Below, one piece after another: positions 18,254 to 27,488 of a stretch of 64,000 nt of DNA. Under the pieces are notes generated by a model, which was given only the letters and a program-made list of their open reading frames with translations, did no database searches and was not told the DNA's origin. The position numbers were made by a program, and so were the translations under genes. The stretch lies in the NCBI RefSeq assembly GCF_008297955.1, contig NZ_VTPY01000009.1, positions 1 to 64,000 on the forward strand, written 5' to 3'. The stretch is from Billgrantia pellis (GTDB lineage Bacteria; Pseudomonadota; Gammaproteobacteria; Pseudomonadales; Halomonadaceae). Position 1 is the first letter of the stretch. Each line of letters begins with the position of its first letter.

Positions 18254-18382
18254 TTATCGATTCGACTTCTTGGACTTTTCGAAGATCGACATCAACGAAA
18301 CCGAAACGCCGGGCACGAGCGCCCAGAAGGAGGCGCCGGTAATCAGTATCGCCGAGATGAAGTAGTGGATGTGCGCCGGGGG
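18254..18382 (-). pseudogene. Chimeric gene fossil: catechol dioxygenase fragment joined to BenE C-terminus
   Basis: The minus strand reads, in one frame, PAHIHYFISA then ILITGASFWALVPGVSVSLM and a short basic tail to a TAA at 18254. The first ten residues match the iron-ligand segment of catechol 1,2-dioxygenase (PAHIHFFVSA in CatA here, with 17 consecutive identical bases). The next part matches the last helix of BenE (ILGVGSSFWALVLGAGLSLL in the copy at 2560-3813). There is no start codon in this frame; a TGA lies just upstream. So two partial genes are fused by a deletion. It lies in the 390-bp gap between dctP and the salicylate hydroxylase; nothing else is seen there except the box pair. 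Confidence 0.7.
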
Positions 18383-18465
18383 TGTCGAAAAACTCGAGCG
18401 TCATTGGGCGGCTCCATTGCGAATTTCTAGGGTGATGCATAGAGTGCTATGTCAGCTTGAGCGCA

Positions 18466-19770
18466 TCAGGCAGAGGCAGTCAGCGAGCCGGTTTCCCACC
18501 CCAGTCGTACTCTGGCCGCGGCCACGTCGTCCTGCGGGTCGTGGTTCCAAAGCCAGTCGAAACGGGTCTCCAGGTCGATGGCGAGGCGCGCCTCGTCGTC
18601 GCCAATCCCTGGCGCGCTGTACTCGTAGAGATCTCCTGCCTGGTGGGAGGTGCGCTGTACCTTGCAGGTGCGCTCGAGGCGAACGCTCTCGAAGGCCGCC
18701 AGGACCTGCTGTACGTTTTGTCGGGTGCAGGCCTGATCAGTAAGCAGGCTGGCCAGCACGTAGGCGTCTTCCAGCGCCTGACCCGCGCCTGCCCCTTGGT
18801 GGGGCACCATGGCATGGGCCGCATCCCCCACGATCAATACCCGCTCGAAGTGATAGCGAGGCAATTCCGGCAGCTCATGCAGCGCCCAGCGCGTCGGCTC
18901 GGGAATACAGGCGAGAATGGCCTGAGAGGCGGTACCCCAGCCCGCAAAGACTTCCAACATTTCCTGTTGGGTCACGGCTTTTACCCACTCCTCGCCCTCG
19001 GGCAGCCGGGGATTGGGCGTGGAGCGGTCGGTGATGAAAGCCACCACGTTGATCAGTTCGGACTGCTTCACCGGGAAAGTCAGGAGGTGACGGTCGGGAC
19101 CGAGGTACATCTGCGGCACCAGCGCCAGGCGCTTGTCGGCCCCCCTGGCCTCCAGCGCCGCCTCCAGCCGCGTGGTGGGTATCATGCCGCGATAGGCATA
19201 GGTGCCGCTCCAGAACGGGCCGAGGTCGCCATACTGCGCCGGCGGCAGCACGTGCTCGCGCACTGCCGACTTGATCCCGTCGAAGCCGATCAAGATATCG
19301 CCAGTGAAGGAGGTCCCGTCATCAAAGCGCGCCGTCGCGCGGTTATCATCTTGCTGCACCTCGATACAGCGCTTGCCGAAGTGGGCGATTCCTTCGGGCA
19401 GGTTGGCGACGATGGCATCCAGAAAGTCGGCCCGGTGCACCGAGGACTGACCGCAGCCTGGCGCTAGAGTGGCGGTCAGGTAGGCGTCGTCCTGCCAGCG
19501 CCTCCATTCGAACCAGACGTCCTCATAGGGGGCCGGAGAGGCGTCGGCGATGCGACGGTACGAACGCTCCAGGCCGAGCCGTTGTATGGCCCGCACCGCG
19601 TTGGGCCCGAAGGAGACGCCGGCGCCAATCTCGGAGAACTGCGGTGCGGCCTCGAAAAGCTGGACGTCGAGGCCAGGGACCCGCGAGAGGGCCACGGCAA
19701 AGGCAACGCCGCCAATGCCGCCGCCGACGATGCCGATGGAAAGGCGTTCTTGTTGGGGGATGGGTACCAT
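18466..19770 (-). CDS. nahG: Salicylate hydroxylase (salicylate 1-monooxygenase, NahG-like)
   Basis: A 434-residue FAD monooxygenase, the same length as NahG. The N-terminal FAD motif GGGIGG is at residues 16-21; FGPNAVRAIQRLGL, FDGIKSAVREHVL and the C-terminal GDAAHAMVPHQGAGAGQALEDAYVLASLL follow in family order. NahG-type enzymes convert salicylate to catechol with NADH, which CatA here would consume. It is divergent from a NahR-like LysR gene 204 bp away. The ATG at 19770 has GGGAGCACGACC upstream. 3-Hydroxybenzoate 6-hydroxylase is a related alternative, but the regulator favours salicylate. Confidence 0.85.
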   Translation of the reverse strand: MVPIPQQERLSIGIVGGGIGGVAFAVALSRVPGLDVQLFEAAPQFSEIGAGVSFGPNAVRAIQRLGLERSYRRIADASPAPYEDVWFEWRRWQDDAYLTATLAPGCGQSSVHRADFLDAIVANLPEGIAHFGKRCIEVQQDDNRATARFDDGTSFTGDILIGFDGIKSAVREHVLPPAQYGDLGPFWSGTYAYRGMIPTTRLEAALEARGADKRLALVPQMYLGPDRHLLTFPVKQSELINVVAFITDRSTPNPRLPEGEEWVKAVTQQEMLEVFAGWGTASQAILACIPEPTRWALHELPELPRYHFERVLIVGDAAHAMVPHQGAGAGQALEDAYVLASLLTDQACTRQNVQQVLAAFESVRLERTCKVQRTSHQAGDLYEYSAPGIGDDEARLAIDLETRFDWLWNHDPQDDVAAARVRLGWETGSLTASA

Positions 19771-19804
19771 GGTCGTGCTCCCGTGGACTGGTTAGGATGT
19801 ACGC

Positions 19805-19813
19805 TCACGCTAG
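19805..19813. promoter_or_regulatory. Shared promoter element TCACGCTAG, copy 1 (before nahG)
   Basis: TCACGCTAG lies 35 bp upstream of the nahG start. The same nonamer is 34 bp upstream of the mdlC start (26125-26133), and both genes face a NahR-like LysR gene. It resembles part of the published NahR target (ATTCACGCT...). An additional ATTCACG occurs at 19850-19856. Function is inferred from the conserved position. Confidence 0.4.
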
Positions 19814-19974
19814 GCGCGCTGCCCATCGGTGACCACACAGCCATCTGCATTCACGGCATAAGCGCGACTAATAAGTCCATAAAACAAGTGCCTGGGTGAT
19901 TGCCCGCCTGTCGAGACTCGACGTTTGTCGAGTGCCAGGAACGAACCGAAACGCCCCTTGACGACGAAAACGCC

Positions 19975-20880
19975 ATGCTCAAGCTGTCGGAGATCGACGT
20001 AAATCTGCTGGTGGTCTTCGACCTCCTCTACCAGGAGCGGAACACCCAACGCGCGGCGCTGCACCTCGGCATTACCCAGCCCGCGGTCAGCCACGCCCTG
20101 AAGCGGTTGCGCACCCTGCTCGGCGACGAACTCTTCGAGCGCACCTCCAGAGGTTTGATGCCGACACCGCTGGCTACCCGACTACACCCCTCCATCGCTC
20201 AGGCTCTCGCCCAGTTGCAGGAAACCCTCAACCGGCCGGATGACTTCAATCCAGCCGTGAGCAAGCGCACCTTCAACGTCGCCATGACCGACATCGGCGA
20301 GATCGTCTTTCTGCCTCGCCTGCTCGAACGCCTGGCCCGGGAGGCACCGGGCATCGCCCTGAGCACGGTGCGCAGTCAAAACGAGGACCTGAAACGAGAG
20401 ATGGAGGAGGGAAGAATCGACCTGGCCATCGGCCTGATTCCCCAGCTCGGCGCCGGCTTCTTTCAGCAGCGGCTCTTCGTGCAGCGCTATGTCTGCCTGA
20501 TGAGAGCGGATCATCCCCTGGCAGAGGGGCGTTTCGATCTGGAGGCTTTCAGCGCTGCCCAGCATGCCGTGGTGGTGGCCCGCGGAACCGGCCATGGCAT
20601 CGTGGAGGAGCAACTGGCCCGGTCAGGCATCAGTCGGCCGGTCAGGCTCCAGTTGCCCCACTTCGCGGCGGTACCCTATATCGTCAGCAGCACCGACTTG
20701 GTGGTAACCGTCACCGACAAACTGGCCGAGGTGACCCAGGAGCGGTTCCAATTGGCAATGCGAGAGCATCCCGTGCCCTTTCCCGAGATTCCCATCAACC
20801 TTTTCTGGCATCGACGTTTTCATCAGGATGCCGGCAGCCGCTGGCTGCGCGGCTTGCTCTTCGAAATGTTCTCCGAATGA
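19975..20880 (+). CDS. nahR: LysR-type regulator, NahR-like
   Basis: A 301-residue LysR protein closely matching NahR in layout: MLKLSEIDVNLLVVFDLL, the helix-turn-helix TQPAVSHALKRLRTLLGDELFERTSRGLMPTP, then VAMTDIGEIVFLPRLLERL, GTGHGIVEEQL, LQLPHFAAVPYIV and INLFWHRRFHQD in the effector domain. NahR responds to salicylate. The ATG at 19975 gives the normal length; the open frame starts 25 codons earlier without a ribosome site. It is divergent from the salicylate hydroxylase, which it probably activates. Symbol is by similarity, not proven. Confidence 0.85.
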   Translation: MLKLSEIDVNLLVVFDLLYQERNTQRAALHLGITQPAVSHALKRLRTLLGDELFERTSRGLMPTPLATRLHPSIAQALAQLQETLNRPDDFNPAVSKRTFNVAMTDIGEIVFLPRLLERLAREAPGIALSTVRSQNEDLKREMEEGRIDLAIGLIPQLGAGFFQQRLFVQRYVCLMRADHPLAEGRFDLEAFSAAQHAVVVARGTGHGIVEEQLARSGISRPVRLQLPHFAAVPYIVSSTDLVVTVTDKLAEVTQERFQLAMREHPVPFPEIPINLFWHRRFHQDAGSRWLRGLLFEMFSE

Positions 20881-20991
20881 CGCATTACCGACACCAGACC
20901 GAAGGACTCCTCGTGGCAGAGCCGCCTTACCGTGGTCACACCAACGTCCAGTCCCGGCGAACAGTTTCATGCGCCGCTTACCGAGAACGAT

Positions 20992-21615
20992 CTAGCTCTC
21001 CATCGCCGCGAACGCCTCGGCAATGGTCGGCGGCGCCGTGGGACGGGAAGACATCACCTTCCGGTACTCTCTCAACCGCGGTGCGGCGTCGAGCATCTTC
21101 TCTTCGTGCGCCCAATCGAGGGTATAGGCGGCGTTGAAGTCAGCCACGCTAAGTCGGTCGCCAACCATGAACTCGCGTTCCTTCATGTGACGCTCAAGCA
21201 CGGCCACCATCTCCTCGCATTCCTGCCTCGCCTGGTCGGCATCCTGAGGCAGCCGCTTCTCTTCCGGGTAGATGAACGTGTGGCGCGCGATGCGCCACAG
21301 CGGCTGCTCGATCTCGGTCACCAGAAAGAACATCCAGCGATACATTTGAGCTCTCTCCTCTATCGCTTCTGGGATGAGGCCCGCCTGGGGAAATTTCTCG
21401 GCTAGGTAGAGTTGGATCGCGGCCGATTCGGTGATCACGCGGCTACCGTCGACCAACACAGGGACCTTGCCGGCACGGTTGAGGGCAAGGAAGTCTGGTT
21501 GAAGGTGCTCGCCTCCCATGAGGTTCACCGGGAGCATTTCATACTCCAGGCCCAGTTCGTTGAACAACCAGATGACACGCAGAGCACGAGTCGGGGGCGT
21601 TCCGTAGAGTTTCAT
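20992..21615 (-). CDS. Glutathione S-transferase
   Basis: A 207-residue GST. The thioredoxin-like N-terminal domain starts MKLYGTPPTRALRVIWLFNELGLEYEM and contains KVPVLVDG and ITESAAIQLYLAE (the glutathione-binding VP and ES residues). The helical C-terminal domain has FMVGDRLSVADF. I place the start at the ATG at 21615, with GGAG upstream; a TTG six codons earlier is possible. It follows the aldehyde dehydrogenase by 126 bp on the same strand. GSTs in aromatic clusters can detoxify reactive intermediates or isomerise ring-cleavage products; no specific substrate can be named. Confidence 0.85.
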   Translation of the reverse strand: MKLYGTPPTRALRVIWLFNELGLEYEMLPVNLMGGEHLQPDFLALNRAGKVPVLVDGSRVITESAAIQLYLAEKFPQAGLIPEAIEERAQMYRWMFFLVTEIEQPLWRIARHTFIYPEEKRLPQDADQARQECEEMVAVLERHMKEREFMVGDRLSVADFNAAYTLDWAHEEKMLDAAPRLREYRKVMSSRPTAPPTIAEAFAAMES

Positions 21616-21741
21616 CGTTTCCAGCTCCGTCAATTTTCAGATAACCGCTATATCTCGTCTCCTGAACCCGTCGAGCGAGTATCCAGAGAATCGACATAGC
21701 GGGCTGTGGGGGGCCGAATCAGATGACGCTAGATGATGCAG

Positions 21742-23193
21742 CTAGATCGGATAGTGCCGCGGCCCCAGTTGCACCGTGATCCAGCGCAGCTCGGTGAACG
21801 CCTCGATGCCCGCCTTGCCGCCGAAGCGCCCGTAGCCGCTCGACCTGGTGCCGCCGAAGGGCATTTGCGGCTCGTCGTGCACCGTGGGGGCGTTGATGTG
21901 GCAGATGCCCGAGCGGATCTTCCCGGCCACCTTGATTCCACGTGCCGTATCGCGACTGAACACCGCCGCCGAGAGGCCGTACTCGCTGTCGTTGGCCACG
22001 CGGACGGCTTCCTCCTCGCCCTCGACGCGCATCACTGCTACCACCGGCCCGAAGGACTCCTCACTATAGAGGCGCATTTGCGGCGTCACGCCATCCACCA
22101 CCGTGGCCGGCATGACCACGCCTTCCGCCTTGCCGCCACTGGCGAGCCGCGCCCCGTGGCTCTCGGCATCGTCGAGTAGAGCATTGAGCTTCTCGCCCGC
22201 TTCGGCACCGATCAGGGTGCCCAGCGCATTGCCCTCTCCCCGCGGGTCGCCGGCCTTGAGCGCCGCGGCACGCGCGGCCAGCTTGTCGACGAAGGCGTCG
22301 GCCACCGAGGCATCGACGATCAGTCGCTCGGTGGACATGCAGATCTGCCCCTGGTTGAAGAAGGCACCGAAGATCGCCGCGTCCACGGCGGCGTCCAGGT
22401 CGGCGTCGTCCAGCACCAGGAACGGCGCCTTGCCGCCCAGTTCCAGCAGCACCGGCTTGAGGTGGCGTGCCGCCTTCTCGGCAATGATGCGCCCCACCGC
22501 GGTGGAGCCGGTGAAGTTGATCCGAGCGACTTGAGGATGCGCGATCAGCGCCTCGACCACCTCGGGCGCATCGGCCGGGGCGTTGGTGATCACGTTGACC
22601 ACGCCCTCGCCGAGCCCCGCCTCGACCAGCACCTCGCCGATCAGGTGGTGGGTCGCCGGGCACTGCTCCGAGGCCTTGAGAATCACCGTGTTGCCGCACG
22701 CCAGCGGCGTGGCCACGGCCCGGGTGCCGAGGATGATCGGCGCGTTCCACGGTGCAATGCCGACCACCACGCCGCAGGGCACCCGCACGCCCATGGCCAG
22801 ATTGTCGGGCACGTTGGAAGGGATCACGTCGCCCTGGATCTGGGTGGTCAGCGACGCCGCCTCGCGCAGCATGCCAGCGGCCACCATCACGTTGAAGCCG
22901 GCCCAGGCCGGCGTGGCGCCGGTCTCGTCGACCATGCGCTCGACGAACTCGGCCTGGCGCACTTCCATCAGCTCGGCGGCCTTGAGCAGCTTCATTCGCC
23001 GCTCGCCGGGGCCGCTCTGCGACCAGGCCTCGAAGGCCTTCCCCGCGGCATCCGCTGCGGCATTGGCGTCCGCAACCGAAGCGGCCGCCGCCGTGGTCGT
23101 GGCCTGGCCAGTAAAAGGGTTGGCGCGCTCGAAGGTGGCGGATTCGTGGGCGGGCCGGGATTGGCCGCCGATCAGCAGGTCCAGGGTATTCAT
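21742..23193 (-). CDS. Aromatic aldehyde dehydrogenase (NahF/benzaldehyde dehydrogenase type)
   Basis: A 483-residue NAD(P)-dependent aldehyde dehydrogenase, similar to salicylaldehyde dehydrogenase NahF along its length. Catalytic residues: Asn150 (APWNAP), Glu251 (LELGGK) and Cys285 (GQICMSTER). Other matches are REAASLTTQIQG and RINFTGSTAVGRIIAEKAA. In this context its likely job is benzaldehyde to benzoate, downstream of the benzoylformate decarboxylase, feeding BenABCD; salicylaldehyde to salicylate for the hydroxylase is equally plausible from family alone. Ribosome site CGGAGC precedes the ATG at 23193. A small repeat-like element separates it from the binding-protein gene upstream. 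Confidence 0.88.
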   Translation of the reverse strand: MNTLDLLIGGQSRPAHESATFERANPFTGQATTTAAAASVADANAAADAAGKAFEAWSQSGPGERRMKLLKAAELMEVRQAEFVERMVDETGATPAWAGFNVMVAAGMLREAASLTTQIQGDVIPSNVPDNLAMGVRVPCGVVVGIAPWNAPIILGTRAVATPLACGNTVILKASEQCPATHHLIGEVLVEAGLGEGVVNVITNAPADAPEVVEALIAHPQVARINFTGSTAVGRIIAEKAARHLKPVLLELGGKAPFLVLDDADLDAAVDAAIFGAFFNQGQICMSTERLIVDASVADAFVDKLAARAAALKAGDPRGEGNALGTLIGAEAGEKLNALLDDAESHGARLASGGKAEGVVMPATVVDGVTPQMRLYSEESFGPVVAVMRVEGEEEAVRVANDSEYGLSAAVFSRDTARGIKVAGKIRSGICHINAPTVHDEPQMPFGGTRSSGYGRFGGKAGIEAFTELRWITVQLGPRHYPI

Positions 23194-23252
23194 GGCGTGC
23201 TCCGTGTTGTTCTAGCGAAGTGTCTTGGTGGAAACCGGTAGGCCTGATATTA

Positions 23253-23442
23253 GGTTCTGTCTGAAAGTCGACGAGCGATGGCCAGGGCTAGGCCCGTTCC
23301 CTACGGGCCAACGCACTTCCCACATCCCTGTGGGTCGCAAAGCAAAAATGATGAAATAATGGAGTTGTCGAGCTGTAAATGAGTATTTTGAGCCGATTTT
23401 TAACGCCGTATGGCCGAGCGCAGGCATTTTTCTGACAGAGCC
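23253..23442. mobile_element. Candidate 190-bp MITE or IS remnant with terminal inverted repeats
   Basis: The segment begins GGTTCTGTCTGAAA and ends with the reverse complement of GGCTCTGTCAGAAA (12 of 14 positions paired), and a TA dinucleotide flanks both sides. The interior holds two small hairpins (GGCCCGT...ACGGGCC and CCCACA...TGTGGG) and an AT-rich stretch unlike its neighbours. No transposase frame is complete. It sits 6 bp after the stop of the orphan DctP gene and 60 bp before the aldehyde dehydrogenase start. TA duplication suggests an IS630- or IS5-related source, but this is inference. Confidence 0.55.
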
Positions 23443-23448
23443 TAGCAC

Positions 23449-24468
23449 TTACGCCTCGCACTGCTCGCGCAGGCCCATGGCTTTCTCGTAGATACCGCGG
23501 GCCTCATCCAGGCCACGCTCCTCGAGCCGCTCGAGGTAGTTCTCGGTGCCCTGGTTGAGCGGCTCGGCCCAGTCGGGGTCGTTGAGCGGGTCCTCCACGA
23601 CGTGGATGGTGTCGCCCTGGGCCACGGCTTCCTCGCGACCTGCCTCGTCCAGCGCGTCGAAGACCCGCCCCGCCTGCTGGGCCCATTCCATGCCGCTGTT
23701 CTCGTCGATTACTGCCTGCATCTCGGGGGAGAGGCGCTCGTAGCTTGCCTGGCTCATCGTCGCCACGATGGCACCGGCGTAGTACGGCACCTGCAGGTGA
23801 TACTTCGTCAGCTCGTTGATGCGAAACACCTTCATCGCCTCCCACGGGAAGCTCAGGCCATCCATCACCCCACGCTGCAGCGAGGTGAAGATGTCCGGCG
23901 CCGGCATGCCCAGCGGCTGGGCGCCCATGCTGGCGAGCATCTCGCCGGCCACCTCGCTGGGGCGGCGGATGCGCAGCCCTTCGAGGTCGGTCGGCGTCCG
24001 GATCTCGGTATCGCGGGTATGCAGGTAAGCCGGTCCAGTGGTGAACAGGAACAGCACGCGGGTATCGTTGTACTCCCCGGCGATGTCGCCCTCATCGTAG
24101 AGCGTCTGCAGGATGCACGCGCCCTGGGAGGCGCTGTTGACGATGCCGGGCAGCTGCACGATCTCGGTGAGCGGGAAACGCCCGGCGGTGTAGCCCTGCA
24201 GCGTGACGGCGATATCGGCGATGCCGTTGACCGCCGCGTCATAGGCCTGGTCGGCCTTGCTCAAGGTCTGCGAGGGGTAGATCTCGACCTTGAGTTCGCC
24301 GCCCGAATCCTGCTCTACCCGCTCCGCCCAGGCCCGGTAGATCTCCTGGTTGACCGCCGAGCCCTCCGGCCACAGATGCGCCATGCGCAGGGTGGTTTGT
24401 GCGCCGACCGAGGCGCACAACCCCAGCGCGGAAGTGGCGAGCAGCAGGCGTGAAATGGCGTGTTTCAT
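23449..24468 (-). CDS. Orphan TRAP transporter binding protein (DctP)
   Basis: A 339-residue periplasmic binding protein with signal peptide (likely cut after CASVGA). It is a clear paralogue of the DctP at 17046-18074: shared RMAHLWPEGSAVNQEIYRAW, LQGYTAGRFPLTEIVQLPG, RIRRPSEVAGEMLASMGAQPLGMPAPDIF and DGLSFPWEAMKVFRINEL. No DctQ or DctM gene is next to it. It follows mdlC by 42 bp on the same strand, so it probably binds benzoylformate, mandelate or a related acid and may deliver it to the DctQM pair at 15-17 kb. Confidence 0.9.
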   Translation of the reverse strand: MKHAISRLLLATSALGLCASVGAQTTLRMAHLWPEGSAVNQEIYRAWAERVEQDSGGELKVEIYPSQTLSKADQAYDAAVNGIADIAVTLQGYTAGRFPLTEIVQLPGIVNSASQGACILQTLYDEGDIAGEYNDTRVLFLFTTGPAYLHTRDTEIRTPTDLEGLRIRRPSEVAGEMLASMGAQPLGMPAPDIFTSLQRGVMDGLSFPWEAMKVFRINELTKYHLQVPYYAGAIVATMSQASYERLSPEMQAVIDENSGMEWAQQAGRVFDALDEAGREEAVAQGDTIHVVEDPLNDPDWAEPLNQGTENYLERLEERGLDEARGIYEKAMGLREQCEA

Positions 24469-24510
24469 ATCGGTGTCCTCTTTGTCGTTGTAGTGGTTAG
24501 GTGATGGGGC

Positions 24511-26124
<1,614 letters not shown>

Positions 26125-26133
26125 TCACGCTAG
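26125..26133. promoter_or_regulatory. Shared promoter element TCACGCTAG, copy 2 (before mdlC)
   Basis: TCACGCTAG, preceded by T as in the NahR-site core TTCACGCT, lies 34 bp upstream of the mdlC start and 64 bp upstream of the divergent LysR start. Its twin is before nahG at 19805-19813. Confidence 0.4.
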
Positions 26134-26196
26134 TCGCCGCTGCTACAATCGAGCAAATCGATACTCTTTCTATGAAAAATAAAGCGTGCCTATGCG

Positions 26197-27096
26197 ATGA
26201 ATCACGTCGATCTCAACCTCATGCGCACCTTCGTCCTGTTGTACGAAACCGGCAGCGTCACCCAGACGGCCAAGCGGCTATACGTCACCCAGCCTTCGGT
26301 CAGTTACGCGCTGGCCCGGCTGCGCGACCTCTTCGAGGACCGCCTGTTCGTGCGCACCCGCCAGGGCATGGAGCCCACCATTGCCGCCCGCCAGCTCTAC
26401 CCCTCGCTGCGCGACGCCCTGCAGCAGCTTCAGGACACCATCGAGAGCAGCCGTGACTTCGACCCGGCGACCTGTACCCGCCGCTTCCGATTGGCGCTGA
26501 CCGACCTGGGCGAAATGGCGCTGCTGCCGAAGCTAATGCGCCACCTGCACGACCAGGCACCGCAAGCCGAGCTGGAAGTGGTACCGCTGGAGATCGAGCA
26601 TGCCGAGGAGTGGCTGGCCGCCGGCCGGGTCAACGCACTGATCTGCAGCCGCCCGCTGACGAGCACGGCGATTGCGCGCCATGTGCTGTTGAGGGACCGC
26701 TACGTGTGCCTGCTCAACCAGGAACGCTTCGGGAAAGGCCCACTGACCCGCGAACGCTTCATCGCCGCCCGCCACGTCGCCGTGACCTCCTCTTCCGGGC
26801 ATGGCATGGCCGAGGAGGTGATGCGCCAGCAGGGCATTCAGCGCAAGGTGAGCCTCGAAATACCGCACTTCTCGGTGCTGCCACGCGTACTCCACGACAG
26901 CGACCTGATCGCGATCATGCCGCTGCAGGTCGCTGCCAGCTTTACCGAAGGCTCGCCACTGACCGTCCACGAATTGCCCTTTCACGTGCCCGAGTTCGAA
27001 GTCGCCCTGCACTGGCAGGCCCAGGCCAGCCGCTCCCCGTCGCAGCGCTGGTTCTGCGAGAGCATTATTGAGGCGATTGGGGATCGGGAGGGGTGA
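26197..27096 (+). CDS. LysR-type regulator, NahR-like, probable regulator of mdlC
   Basis: A 299-residue LysR protein. The start MNHVDLNLMRTFVLLYETGSVTQTAKRLYVTQPSVSYALARLRDLFEDRLFVRTRQGMEPT has the DLNLL-type N-terminus of the NahR/NodD group. The effector domain shows LALTDLGEMALLPKL, SGHGMAEEVMRQQGIQRKVSLEIPHFSVLPRVL, the same blocks as the NahR-like protein at 19975-20880. The ribosome site is weak. Divergent from mdlC, 105 bp apart, so it likely controls mdlC and the following genes; the inducer is unknown, benzoylformate or mandelate being likely. Confidence 0.85.
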   Translation: MNHVDLNLMRTFVLLYETGSVTQTAKRLYVTQPSVSYALARLRDLFEDRLFVRTRQGMEPTIAARQLYPSLRDALQQLQDTIESSRDFDPATCTRRFRLALTDLGEMALLPKLMRHLHDQAPQAELEVVPLEIEHAEEWLAAGRVNALICSRPLTSTAIARHVLLRDRYVCLLNQERFGKGPLTRERFIAARHVAVTSSSGHGMAEEVMRQQGIQRKVSLEIPHFSVLPRVLHDSDLIAIMPLQVAASFTEGSPLTVHELPFHVPEFEVALHWQAQASRSPSQRWFCESIIEAIGDREG

Positions 27097-27106
27097 GGTT
27101 GTGGGG

Positions 27107-27226
27107 TGAAGCGTCCATGCGCGCGAAGCCTTTGGTCGCCGGAACCCCGGCCACGTAGAGCGAGCTCTCGAGGGTGTGCGGGCAATAGGCGGGAAGCTTA
27201 TGCGGCGCCCAGCGAATCGGTTCGGT
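27107..27226 (-). pseudogene. Chimeric gene fossil: salicylate hydroxylase fragment joined to catechol dioxygenase fragment
   Basis: The minus strand reads EPIRWAPHKLPAY, then PHTLESSLYVAGVPATKGF and ARMDAS in one frame. The first part matches NahG here (EPTRWALHELPEL, residues near 300), the second matches CatA here (PRTIEGPLYVAGAPVSEGEARMDD, residues 102-125). A 90-codon open frame (27065-27337) runs through it, but the protein has no coherent domain. It starts 10 bp after the LysR stop. The rest of 27097-27418 holds only a doubtful 30-codon frame (27241-27333, rich in Lys/Arg/Asn). Confidence 0.65.
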
Positions 27227-27418
27227 GACGGCATCGACGCCTATAGGACCTTCATGCCGAAATACCGTTGGTTGCCCTTTTGGCTCTTCTTCATCTCCCG
27301 AACGCGTTGCTTGGCCTTGTTCTTGTTGGGCATGCAATCACCGAGATGGGGGCATCGATGGTGTCCTGCGAAGGCCTCTTGCTCTGCGCCATGCTTGGAT
27401 AAGCGAGCAAGCAAACGC

Positions 27419-27440
27419 TTAACGACCAAATGGTCGTTAA
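27419..27440. promoter_or_regulatory. Perfect palindromic operator before the TetR-RND operon
   Basis: Perfect 10-bp half-sites TTAACGACCA and TGGTCGTTAA around an AA centre, 48 bp upstream of the tetR start. Size and symmetry fit a TetR-family dimer site, so autoregulation of the whole efflux operon is likely. Confidence 0.75.
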
Positions 27441-27488
27441 GGTATGGTAGCATTTGGGTTGTCGCTTTCTGTAGGGCTAAGCATTCCC

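Noticed and set aside
18147-18440. A 97-codon minus-strand frame (MHHPRNSQWS...)
   Set aside because: It is not the frame that shows homology; the fossil in the neighbouring frame explains the region better.
27241-27333. A 30-codon minus-strand frame (MPNKNKAKQRVREMKKSQKG...)
   Set aside because: No ribosome site and no family that I recognise; it sits in fossil debris. Kept only as a doubtful note.
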